Below, in pieces: positions 41,001 through 49,411 of a stretch of 64,000 nt of DNA. Positions within the stretch are counted from its first letter, which is position 1. Each line of letters starts with the position of its first letter. Below the pieces are notes generated by a model. The model worked only from the letters and a program-made list of their open reading frames with translations, was not told the DNA's origin and made no database searches. The stretch comes from a virus. Where the stretch lies: IMG/VR virus record IMGVR_UViG_3300032092_000025, positions 1 to 64,000 of that record; one strand, 5' to 3'. Made by a program: the position numbers and the translations under genes.

Positions 41001-44000
41001 TACGTCGTAACCATTAAAGAAAAATGAGAAGTCATTTATTAATTTTGGATAAAACCCTAAATTAAATACTGACCTAACATTCGTATTGGCTGAAAGTTCG
41101 TTTTGTAGTGTTATAGTTGTACCTGTTGTTTCACCTATACCTGTGAAAACATAACTCTTTGTTGTTGCTGAGCCTACTGGGTCGTAGTTTTTTAAATAAT
41201 TAAAATCAGTCCATACGTCATCCAAAATATCAACATTATCTTCAATATACCTTTTATATCTGTACCAAATTGAACCGTATTTTAAAACCAAAGAATACGG
41301 CATTTTGTGAACACCTGAATATTTTTTTAAACATGAAAATATATAGTCCAAATTTTCGACAGTAGTTCCGGCCAAGTTTTTGTACTTCTCACTTGGTGTA
41401 CTTAAAGGTAATGAATTTAAAAACAAATATGCAGATTTTACAAATGGATTGTTTAAACCTAATTTTATCCTGTCAACACCATTTTGAATTGAATTCAAAA
41501 AGTAAGGGGTATTCATCATTGATGTGGTTTGTAATGAACCCACTTCTCCACTATATACGTTAACAGTAGAAGTATAGTTAATAGACCCTTCAGTAACAAT
41601 TTGGTTAGTTAAATTTGTAGCAGTCCTATTTGAATAGAAATTTTTTATAGTTGTTGTGTCTAAAATTCCATTATTAGGATTAAATGTTAGATTTGTTTTA
41701 TTAACAAAATTAAAATTAGTAAAAGGTCTTTTTGAGTTAATTGAATCTGAATTATTAAAATTACAAACTACTTTTTTGAGACCGTCATACTCAATTACTT
41801 TTTTAGTATCAAAAAAAGATTCTATATTTTGTAATGATTGACCATTAGATACATTATTTTTTAAATAATTGAGATTAGTAAATGGGTAAGTATCCAAAAA
41901 GTCCGGCGTATTATTCGCAGTATTTTTTATATAGTTTTGTATTTTTTCAATTCCAGGAACACTGTTGGAGGATTGGTCAGGATTATTTATCTTAGAGAAT
42001 ATAGTACTATCGTAAAAATACCAATCTTGCTCTACATAGTTTTTTATGTATGGTGTTGTGTAAAGACCTCTAGCATATGTTTGCCAAGAACCTCCTTCTC
42101 CTGTGTTTGAGATGTGTTTAAGTACACCATTAATATTAGAGGAATTTAAAGCGAATTCTTTTAACTTTTTGATTAAGAATACATTTGAAGCACCTAATGA
42201 ATTGGAAATATTAGTAAATTCAGTTTCACCTATTAATTCGTGTATCGATTGTGATTCGGGGTTTCCTCTGTTTATTCTACTGTAGTTAATTATAAAATTC
42301 ATTCTTTCCCAAAGTTCGTAGATGAATTTTATTTCCTCTTTATTCAAGTACGCATCGTTTGTAAACGGATACTCTATGGGGTTTAACATCAATCTAGTAA
42401 CGGATTGTTCATTAGCATTTGGTAAACTTTCAACCGGTATATCAGTTAATTTTTGAGTATAACCTTTAATTAGTTCTTCAACAAATTCAACTTCAGGCCA
42501 AACGTCATATCTATAAGATTGTGTTATTGCTGCGTTATTGGCATCTCCAGGATATTTAATTTCAAAAACATTTTCACCATCTACGGTTGTCTCAACTATA
42601 TATTGAGGCCAAGGGAAAACAAAAGGATTATTAGCATCGGAATTGGTTTGATTTAAAATAACACTTTTTCTAACTTCACTATCCTTTTGGTTAAATGCTG
42701 CTTTATGTACGTCATCCATCAGTCGTAAAAACGCCTCACCATTTGCGAAAAACACCGCCAAAACGTTTCTGATTGTTGGTATAAAACCTATTGAAAATGC
42801 ACTTCCATCTTTAAGAAGTTTGTTTAAATCGTCGGTTATCTTTTTTAGAATATCACTCTTTTTTTGTATGAGTTCTTTACTCATTTTTTTTGTTCGTTCT
42901 ATAAAAGTATCGTAACCATCAACTGTTTTACCTTCAAACGCATAAAAGTAAGATGTTGAGCCAGAGTTATTTTTCTTTGCATTTAATTCTACTTCGGTAT
43001 TAATTGTGAAACTAGATAAACCACCTGAAAAAGTTGGGTTTGTAGATGCAGCATTTCCTTGCGCCACGTATGTTGCATTATAATCAACCTTTTTGGGGTC
43101 TAATTTAAACTCTATCCACTCAGGTAATTCAGATATTACTTTTATTTGTTTGACAACATCTTTTTTATAATCAATTAAATTTTTAACCTCATAGTTTTTG
43201 TTTTTACCCAAAGATGGATTATCGTCTAACTTTTTATTATTTTCAAAAATAATTTTAACCAATTCTGAAGTTGCCTTTATAACCGCAGCGTCTTCATTAT
43301 ATTCTTTCTTAAATTGATAAACCCTTTGTTTATCCTTTGTTATTATGACAGCATTTTGGTCCATATAATCGGAAAACCAAGACTTGACATTAGGGTCGGT
43401 ACTAAAAACACTTTTTTGATAATTTGTTAAATCATTGTTGTAATTATCTACATCTGACAATGCCTGCATATCACCTGTACTTCCAAAATTCATTAACACT
43501 TCCTTTATAAAGGTGTCTAATTTTTTTTGGAATTGGGCTAAGGTCAGTTTTGGAAAATCTGAGGGTATTAAACCCTTGGCGATATATTCATCATAAACCG
43601 ATGATATTTTTTCGTATCCGCCATAAACTTCACCGTCTGATAAATTAGATAGGTTTGCCAACGGATTGGATTGCGGTTGTTTTATCTGAACATTTGATTT
43701 AAACATATATGGTACCGCCATCATATAAGCCATAGTAAGTTCAGATAACATAGAATATTTGTAGGTGTAAAACTTCAACCTTACAACAAAATTACCTGAA
43801 TTAGTATCAAAAGATGCATTGAAATTTTGTAACATCAATTGGTACCTTATCGCTTGACCATAAAAACCTTTCATGGTTAAATAAAATTTTGGGTAGGGTA
43901 AATTGAAGAATGCTGCGTATGGTGATTTGTCACCTAATTCAAATAAAGCCCTTCCTCTAACATCTTCTAAAGTTATGTTAACTTCAGGTAAGAACGATAA

Positions 44001-44405
44001 TGTTGTTTTAACTTGTATTTGAGTTATACCTAATAATGATGTTTCTTTAACACTATTACTCAATAAATTTGGGTCATCCTCGTAAGCCCTAAAAGTTTCG
44101 GGTGGTTTTGTTTGGTCGGCGGTAAATGAATCTATGTAGTTATTTGTTAGGTATTTTGAATTACTTGGATTCAAAAAATTAATCTTTGCTAATGATATTG
44201 TTTGTATTTCAGAACTTTCGATACCCGCAGTGAGTTTTGACCTTGGGATTACCTCGGCTTCTAAATTCGCATACATAACTAAATTTTCGTGCTTTACTAA
44301 TCTTTGTTTTGCCCTACCATCACTATCAATGATTTTGTTAGGGTCCGCTACGAAAATATTTTGATAGTCAAACTCAACTAAAATATTTTCACTGTTATCT
44401 GCCAT
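38019..44405 (-). CDS. Giant baseplate hub protein
   Basis: A 2128-residue protein, the largest in the window. The N-terminus (residues 1-330) is beta-rich with TLSFLPEVNITLEDVRGRA and FFNLPYPKFYLTMKGFYGQ, a hub-like fold. Near residues 1810-1890 comes SCSVSMMGNALIQPTMYFN, then PYMIMEVEHNITPGTFDTNFKG, the pattern of phage hub proteins of the gp27/gpD type. A low-complexity Ser/Gln/Asn linker follows (about residues 1900-1940). The last 190 residues resemble a glucosaminidase/lysozyme fold (VNYVLWSIMYLSSSTSTG, FRAYNWNMGAIKLD) but lack the catalytic Glu in the usual place. It overlaps the gp53-like gene upstream by 11 nt. Taken together it is probably the hub plus cell-wall-contacting tip, which in T4 needs gp27 and gp5. 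Most of the length remains unassigned. Confidence 0.6.
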   Translation of the reverse strand: MADNSENILVEFDYQNIFVADPNKIIDSDGRAKQRLVKHENLVMYANLEAEVIPRSKLTAGIESSEIQTISLAKINFLNPSNSKYLTNNYIDSFTADQTKPPETFRAYEDDPNLLSNSVKETSLLGITQIQVKTTLSFLPEVNITLEDVRGRALFELGDKSPYAAFFNLPYPKFYLTMKGFYGQAIRYQLMLQNFNASFDTNSGNFVVRLKFYTYKYSMLSELTMAYMMAVPYMFKSNVQIKQPQSNPLANLSNLSDGEVYGGYEKISSVYDEYIAKGLIPSDFPKLTLAQFQKKLDTFIKEVLMNFGSTGDMQALSDVDNYNNDLTNYQKSVFSTDPNVKSWFSDYMDQNAVIITKDKQRVYQFKKEYNEDAAVIKATSELVKIIFENNKKLDDNPSLGKNKNYEVKNLIDYKKDVVKQIKVISELPEWIEFKLDPKKVDYNATYVAQGNAASTNPTFSGGLSSFTINTEVELNAKKNNSGSTSYFYAFEGKTVDGYDTFIERTKKMSKELIQKKSDILKKITDDLNKLLKDGSAFSIGFIPTIRNVLAVFFANGEAFLRLMDDVHKAAFNQKDSEVRKSVILNQTNSDANNPFVFPWPQYIVETTVDGENVFEIKYPGDANNAAITQSYRYDVWPEVEFVEELIKGYTQKLTDIPVESLPNANEQSVTRLMLNPIEYPFTNDAYLNKEEIKFIYELWERMNFIINYSRINRGNPESQSIHELIGETEFTNISNSLGASNVFLIKKLKEFALNSSNINGVLKHISNTGEGGSWQTYARGLYTTPYIKNYVEQDWYFYDSTIFSKINNPDQSSNSVPGIEKIQNYIKNTANNTPDFLDTYPFTNLNYLKNNVSNGQSLQNIESFFDTKKVIEYDGLKKVVCNFNNSDSINSKRPFTNFNFVNKTNLTFNPNNGILDTTTIKNFYSNRTATNLTNQIVTEGSINYTSTVNVYSGEVGSLQTTSMMNTPYFLNSIQNGVDRIKLGLNNPFVKSAYLFLNSLPLSTPSEKYKNLAGTTVENLDYIFSCLKKYSGVHKMPYSLVLKYGSIWYRYKRYIEDNVDILDDVWTDFNYLKNYDPVGSATTKSYVFTGIGETTGTTITLQNELSANTNVRSVFNLGFYPKLINDFSFFFNGYDVITGNTYTDIDIQSAIDKYSLQIKREGFANLSQGFDTSNTGRTLTMNYWSVYLPNESKTSIFPIPSFGNTFNQTFNECFTNLSSTVYTPTLKIEVNNNKNMYNGSARLFWSAPNYGYFQNESLSKPAPDEYIKSLYTNTENQENFLINGGTGYTKIYDLIPTFKKTILDYFEDLFLKFCTNRNNFKPMVDVPANGSFSEIENSFQNFHMLFSKMCEISIPNGQTGISDINSAKEQQFNNFQNQLQSFITFDVLLKIGNASQFDKKTFLSITSPKTTTINPNSGVDVIFDPIQYQSYNANTPNALPTQSNGTTLAQSKTTYPNAWQTLNLYVGDTTIEKIKFTDTGSTVFDFFIDNDIEFSEITVSKLYPLIRIYATKKSEDNTYTADKFRNDLSSYVSKNVNLQNSSFDYMTKKLNTSLPDVNTSPVREVVSQLFGSQAKVELWETLKALNDKWIAGIDLSNRTLFEDVLLLDRASRDIGDKIIVDVNKLNDLLSSLNMKSNLLAYVKSILQENNFQMMPLPAYVNFYNVDTPTKNPEPKLEGTLEFANSLFGTFTSVDYRKSTSKMVCLYAGKPSEHLDLKGEYRFKNDGFKLERVGEVPLTEDQTDKKDWAMSNRVVGFNVDIGTTNQNIFTNFSVSQDAGKATSESLATISDMGNAASGKRSSTQNVSLYNLYKNRSYSCSVSMMGNALIQPTMYFNLRHVPMFSGPYMIMEVEHNITPGTFDTNFKGIRQAIYSLPKLDSYIQSMRESLISSIISRNTQQKDTKSSSSANTPQQQAESGGKNTNDAQLNQNQNCRVNNAYEDFEVTTPTFKEINFQDAFKTITAKTQTLQVNTRDKVNYVLWSIMYLSSSTSTGFRAYNWNMGAIKLDIVENNVEFNYGSRKVDMDNKYFCLNSNNTQSSFASFSDFDKFINFMVSSLTNRVNEIKKFKTNNLFTKTEDEMAEDIAKFITNSWPNKKTTDVFVTQKETDGIKNRIKTIRQGISEAKKLGL

Positions 44406-44718
44406 AATAATAGAAATGTGTTTCTAAGGCTCCTTTATAGTCCTGTAATGATGGTAATAAAGGAAACGGTATTGTCAATACTGTACCATCCGGTATTTCA
44501 AATTCGTTAGATGAGAACTGCGGATTGGCTTGTAGTATTAACCATCCAAAAAAAGGAGAATTATAAAATTGTTGGGATACTTTATCTAACCTTGACTGAC
44601 CTTGTTTGTAAATGTAAACACGGTCAGTTGTCTTTGGAGTCAACTTGACATATGGGACTACGGTTTGTTGACCACTAACTAAAAAATCATTGTATCTGTT
44701 GTAATACTCCAAAGCCAT
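44395..44718 (-). CDS. Baseplate wedge protein with LysM-like fold, gp53-like
   Basis: A 107-residue protein. Residues about 41-92 read KQGQSRLDKVSQQFY, FFGWLILQAN, then IPDGTVLTIPFPL, the pattern of a LysM-like domain as found in T4 gp53 and related baseplate proteins, where it holds wedges rather than peptidoglycan. I chose the ATG at 44716-44718 (MALEYYNRYN) over an upstream start at 44760 because it leaves a 1-nt gap after the 1542-residue gene, the rule in this phage; the longer reading would overlap it by 41 nt. It lies between the tube-initiator-like protein and the hub protein, a typical gp53 neighbourhood. Confidence 0.6.
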   Translation of the reverse strand: MALEYYNRYNDFLVSGQQTVVPYVKLTPKTTDRVYIYKQGQSRLDKVSQQFYNSPFFGWLILQANPQFSSNEFEIPDGTVLTIPFPLLPSLQDYKGALETHFYYYGR

Positions 44719-44719
44719 G

Positions 44720-47700
44720 TTAATTAAATTTTTTCTTACCGTTAAATTTATTTGAGTCACCAGTATTCAAAGTTGATGCTAAATCTAAAAACTTCTGTTT
44801 TTGTACATCTGTTGGTGATGCCGACTTCATGTAATCTAATTCTCTTTTATTAGAAAGTTTATTAAATGGGTTAAAGAAGTTTACATACTTATTGTATTTT
44901 ACGGCCGCCCTTATTTTAAGATTATACTTTTTGTTTTGTTCTTTTTGTTCTTTAGTAAAGTTTTCATGCATTGAATCTTGTCCTATATTGAAGTCGATAG
45001 TATCAATAAATCTTAACCCAAGAATCTTATTCATAACGTCTTCCGGTTTTTTCGGTACGGTTATTCTATTTCCACCAATAACATCACCATCCGGTAATAG
45101 AACCTTTTTAAATGCTTCCAAATTGTTCTTATCCAAGAATATCTTTGACATCAACATAAAAAATCTTTGTTCATACTCTGTTTGGAGAATATCAGAACTA
45201 TATTCAAACGAGACATCAGGTTCAGATAAAATTTGTTCTGCATAAATAAATTGTAAGAAATCTTGGTACTGCCCTGGCATTAAATCATAGTCAGATTTTA
45301 AATCCGTTTGTGAATCTCCCGATAAATTGTATACAATTACCTCGCCATTATCTAAGACCTTACCATCTATATTAGAGAAAATTATATTCATTTTATCTAA
45401 CGAAGAAATCAAAGCGAGTTCTTGATTGTAAAGTTGTTCCAATTCAATATCAATACCATTAACAAAATCTTGTCTCATATTTTCTACATAGTTCAACATA
45501 TTAGTTCTAATTGTTGTAACAACTGTTCCACCAGAAGAGAATCCTTTATTCAAGTAGAACTGTATTATTGTGTTATAATCTAACGTTATATCATTTTTAA
45601 CATCATCAATCAACTTGTTCATTTGTTGTTGTGTTTCAGAGCATTTGCCAAATAACATTGTAGTGTCTGCCGAAGCAACCAATCCTTTTATGTATTTTCT
45701 TTTAGTAGTAATTGTTCTTACAATACCGTAATTGTAACTTTCTGATAGTGAAGTTAATTTACTAATCACTGAACCAAAATATGTTTGCGATTGGTCAACT
45801 ATTTGTTTCATTAACTCTCTATAACTTAATATTCCTGTTTCTGTAACATCAGAGAAGGTTTGTGATGTCTTACCAAGTATGTTTGATGTGATATTACCAA
45901 TAGTTTTTCCTACAGCATTTGGTTGTATGTTCGTAGGTGTTGACGGTTTAACCTCTGTATTTATTTTCTTTTTCTCATCAATAAGGGCATCTAATTTTGT
46001 CACGTCTTCGGTTGCAACGGACCTCTCATCGTATATTTCAGTATTAGCGTAGTAATTGAATGATAGTGCGTTTTGTAAGTCTTCTACAGGTCTTGCTAAA
46101 CCTTGTCCGCCAATAAAATCAAATGAAAGTTGGACGTTAGCAATCATAGGTTGAAACCCTATACCTTCAGGATTCATATCGTAAAGTTGCTCGTAAGTGA
46201 TTTGTAAATTTTTTGGTATTATTTTAGTATGATAAAAATCACCAACTCGTAATACCAAAACAGGTGGAGAACCAAATGCGGTATTTACAGAATCATTATA
46301 CTTAGGTAACCCATCCTCACCAATAACGGGTATAGTATCACCAGGTCTCACACATTGATTTAGAAATGTCAATCTAGAGTTTAGTCCTTCGGGTGTTATT
46401 GAATGGAATGACGGTGAGAAAACTTTTAATTTCTTTCTGAGTTCGTCGTAAATAAATGGGTCTTCATTTTTAAGAACTTCAAAATAATCACACTCGGTTA
46501 GTAAATCTCTTAACACTCTTTTAGACAAACCAGGTCTATTGATTATGTTTTCAGTAGTTGTGGTTTTAGCTTCTTTAGTTACTTTTCTTCCTGTTACTCT
46601 TTCTTCAGTTCTCGCTTTCTCCGCAGTTTTGTTTCCATTATTGTTGGTGTCTGTAGGGTCGGGTAAAACTTGTACGGGGATTACCTCGATTTTCATAAAT
46701 CTAACACTTCTACAAGCCATAGAATCAGTCGTATATATCGCATCTGAGTCTGTCATTCTTTGACCTGCCTTTAGTCCACTTTCGTAAGTAGGATTAGTTG
46801 TACAAGTTGACGCTTCAAAATAACTATCACCCAAACCTTTAGCAGATACATTGGTCGCGGTTTCTCCTTGTGGGTCCTTATTTATCTTTAATTGTCTATT
46901 ATCAAGGTATTTTGAAAAACTAATACCGTCTTTATCTCCCCCTGAACTATAATTTCTAAAGTATTGTATTACCGAATCAATTCTTCTTTTGGATAAATTT
47001 AAATTATAAGCGTCGGATGCACTTGCAGATGCTGAACTTTCCATATCAATTACAACTTCATTTCCTTCGTTAAGAATCTCATATAGGTCTTTTGCCATCT
47101 CGTTATTAATGGTCTCGAAGTTATATTTAATCACTTGGTCAAAAAAGTTTCCAACCCCTTCTTTGTTGTTTTTCGCTTTATTTAAATATGTATCTTTTCT
47201 CTTGATGTAGTCATCATAATAAGTGTCATAAGGACCAGCGGCGGTTTCACCTTGATTAGGTGGTGGTATATTGTTATCAAAATAAAAACCTAATCCGATA
47301 TATTTGTTCAAGTTAGCGGTCTGTTTGTCAGCATCATCAGTTTTTGGATTTAACTGTTCAGGTTTATTTGGTTGTATAGTAATAGTTTCAACTATGTTTT
47401 CATATTCCGCAGGACTTGTTGTTAGAATTTTTTGAATTTCTTGTAGAGCAGTTCTATTTACGGTTCCATATTTGGACGCTAAATCATATAAATCATATTT
47501 TTGACAACCTGCGAAAAATGATTCCAACATCTTATTTGCATTAATCGGTGTCTCATTTGCCAAAACTTTGTTCACCAAAATGTTTAAAACCGATGGATGG
47601 TCAACAACAATCTTCCAACTTAAACTTCCGTTTCTTGATGTGTTTTTATATGTATATATTGGCTCAGGTCTACCAAGAAATGCCTTTTCATCCCAATTTG

Positions 47701-49348
47701 CGTTGGATGAATCATTAAAGGTTAATCCATATGGTGGAAACCACATAATTCTACCTCCGTTAGGACCTTTTTCACATTCGGCTAAATCCTCATATGTATA
47801 TCCTTTTCTGGCTCCTGACCTCCATGCTAAGTTCTCTAAAGAGAACATATATTTTTTTACAGAACCTCCTGATACGTTTGTTGAATTTTCCCCTTTTAAT
47901 GGGGCGATATTTAAATTATAAGTGTTATCTAAAATTGTATTTTGGAATCTTCTTCCATATCCTGAAATACCTTCAGGTTTTTGTAATCTATCATACGTAC
48001 TATACGTATCGGCTTTTGTGAAGACTCTACAATACTCCTCACCTAATCTCTGTTCAAAAAGAGGGTCTTTATAAGTTACAACTTGAGAACCTTTAGTTAT
48101 TTGTTTGTATCCATCGTTGAAAATCTTACTTACTTGATTAATTGCGTTACCAACGTGTTTAAATCTTTGTTCTCCTTGTAGTCTATCCGCAGATTCAATT
48201 AATCTCTGTGTATCATCTAATATGGAACCAGGTTTAAATGGTATTGCGGTTGAATAGAACTTACTTTGTCCTGCCTTGTACTTCGGTGAAACCCATATAA
48301 AATTACTTTCTAAATTTCCTTGGTCAATTACCGCACCTGATTGAAGACCGAAATTTATCCTGCCTATGTTTCCTTCATAGTCCTTAGCCAATACATCGGG
48401 TCCGTAAACAGGTGCTTGGGTATCTCTACCATAGGCATCGATTGGTACCGCATTGATTGGCGAAGTTGCATAACTTGGTTCAGAAGTTATTGAACCTACA
48501 TAATAAGCCCCTGGTAATTGTAATCCAAAATTATCTAATAGATTATTAATACCTGTTGTCAATACATTTCCTAATAATCCCCCTGCAATTGAATTACCAT
48601 AAGCGGGTCTATAAATGTTATACGATAGATTGGAAAATAAAATACCCTTTTGACCTTCATTAGTGTTCTCTAAAAATATTTGAGATGGATTTATTTGTCT
48701 TGTAAGACTTCCATTAAATAACCCTCCTACAGTTGTGCTTCTTCCCGCAATCTGATTTATGGCTTCGCCTAACGTATCCGTAGCCCTTCCATTTAAACCA
48801 TCTAAAAAGTAATCACCTGGTATTGGTGAGACAGGTTGATATGCCCCCTCTAATTTACTTTCAAAAGTATCATTTGTATTGGGTGTAGTTATTTTGAAAC
48901 TAACTGAATTTTGACTACTTATATTATTTTCTAGATATACGGCATTTGTTTCTAATAATAAATCTTTTAGAACTTGTACACCAATTTTTGCCAAATATGA
49001 ATCTTCAACAATAGAACCCGGAGTTCCTTGTATGTTAGTATTTTTTAATATGTTATAGGCGGTATAAGTAGATGCAACTATTTTAGCCCCAGGATTATCG
49101 TTTCTGATAACGGGAGCCCCTGAACCATCTTCAGGAAATAGAATTTCAGGACTTGATAAGTCAGGTAATGTTTGTTCGTAAGTTATACTACCTTGAGCCT
49201 CAGAATTAATTCCATTAATATTATATGGTTTTAAATTCAATAAAACTAGATTTTCTCTAAATGTTTGAGAAGGAGCATATGATAAAAAACTACCGTTTGA
49301 TGGGATATTTACATCATCAGGATTTACATTAACGGGCGTTGTTGGCAT
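44720..49348 (-). CDS. Large baseplate/tube-initiation protein with OmpA-like domain
   Basis: A 1542-residue protein, first gene after the tape measure. Near residues 755-800 an OmpA-like peptidoglycan-binding segment is seen: VVIDMESSASASASDAYN, then LNLSKRRIDSVIQYF, with the closing RSVRFMKIEVIP about 100 residues later. The spacing is longer than usual because of an insertion. A later region (GIGFQPMIANVQLSF, FIGGQGLARPVEDLQNALSF, NYYAN, about residues 1095-1140) matches a pattern common in contractile-tail tube-initiation and baseplate proteins. A coiled coil follows. It precedes the gp53-like gene by 1 nt and has its own TATTTAT element. An OmpA-like domain in the tail could hold the peptidoglycan during injection; this is inference. 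Confidence 0.6.
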   Translation of the reverse strand: MPTTPVNVNPDDVNIPSNGSFLSYAPSQTFRENLVLLNLKPYNINGINSEAQGSITYEQTLPDLSSPEILFPEDGSGAPVIRNDNPGAKIVASTYTAYNILKNTNIQGTPGSIVEDSYLAKIGVQVLKDLLLETNAVYLENNISSQNSVSFKITTPNTNDTFESKLEGAYQPVSPIPGDYFLDGLNGRATDTLGEAINQIAGRSTTVGGLFNGSLTRQINPSQIFLENTNEGQKGILFSNLSYNIYRPAYGNSIAGGLLGNVLTTGINNLLDNFGLQLPGAYYVGSITSEPSYATSPINAVPIDAYGRDTQAPVYGPDVLAKDYEGNIGRINFGLQSGAVIDQGNLESNFIWVSPKYKAGQSKFYSTAIPFKPGSILDDTQRLIESADRLQGEQRFKHVGNAINQVSKIFNDGYKQITKGSQVVTYKDPLFEQRLGEEYCRVFTKADTYSTYDRLQKPEGISGYGRRFQNTILDNTYNLNIAPLKGENSTNVSGGSVKKYMFSLENLAWRSGARKGYTYEDLAECEKGPNGGRIMWFPPYGLTFNDSSNANWDEKAFLGRPEPIYTYKNTSRNGSLSWKIVVDHPSVLNILVNKVLANETPINANKMLESFFAGCQKYDLYDLASKYGTVNRTALQEIQKILTTSPAEYENIVETITIQPNKPEQLNPKTDDADKQTANLNKYIGLGFYFDNNIPPPNQGETAAGPYDTYYDDYIKRKDTYLNKAKNNKEGVGNFFDQVIKYNFETINNEMAKDLYEILNEGNEVVIDMESSASASASDAYNLNLSKRRIDSVIQYFRNYSSGGDKDGISFSKYLDNRQLKINKDPQGETATNVSAKGLGDSYFEASTCTTNPTYESGLKAGQRMTDSDAIYTTDSMACRSVRFMKIEVIPVQVLPDPTDTNNNGNKTAEKARTEERVTGRKVTKEAKTTTTENIINRPGLSKRVLRDLLTECDYFEVLKNEDPFIYDELRKKLKVFSPSFHSITPEGLNSRLTFLNQCVRPGDTIPVIGEDGLPKYNDSVNTAFGSPPVLVLRVGDFYHTKIIPKNLQITYEQLYDMNPEGIGFQPMIANVQLSFDFIGGQGLARPVEDLQNALSFNYYANTEIYDERSVATEDVTKLDALIDEKKKINTEVKPSTPTNIQPNAVGKTIGNITSNILGKTSQTFSDVTETGILSYRELMKQIVDQSQTYFGSVISKLTSLSESYNYGIVRTITTKRKYIKGLVASADTTMLFGKCSETQQQMNKLIDDVKNDITLDYNTIIQFYLNKGFSSGGTVVTTIRTNMLNYVENMRQDFVNGIDIELEQLYNQELALISSLDKMNIIFSNIDGKVLDNGEVIVYNLSGDSQTDLKSDYDLMPGQYQDFLQFIYAEQILSEPDVSFEYSSDILQTEYEQRFFMLMSKIFLDKNNLEAFKKVLLPDGDVIGGNRITVPKKPEDVMNKILGLRFIDTIDFNIGQDSMHENFTKEQKEQNKKYNLKIRAAVKYNKYVNFFNPFNKLSNKRELDYMKSASPTDVQKQKFLDLASTLNTGDSNKFNGKKKFN

Positions 49349-49368
49349 TTTTCAGAGTGTTCTAAAAA

Positions 49369-49375
49369 ATAAATA
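49369..49375 (-). promoter_or_regulatory. TATTTAT promoter-like element of the gene starting at 49348
   Basis: Sense context CAATC-TATTTAT-TTTTTAGAAC, with 20 nt to the ATG. It lies in the gap after the tape-measure stop. Confidence 0.5.
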
Positions 49376-49411
49376 GATTGAGTTTCGTTTTTTTAGTGGT
49401 TGATTGATAAA

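Noticed and set aside
44719-44760. A longer start for the gp53-like gene at 44760
   Set aside because: It would overlap the 1542-residue gene by 41 nt; the ATG at 44718 gives a 1-nt gap and a normal N-terminus.
46539-46763. A hydrophobic 74-residue plus-strand frame that looks like a small membrane protein
   Set aside because: It is antisense to the 1542-residue baseplate gene, in a Lys/Thr/Val-rich coding stretch whose reverse reads as hydrophobic. It has no leader or promoter.
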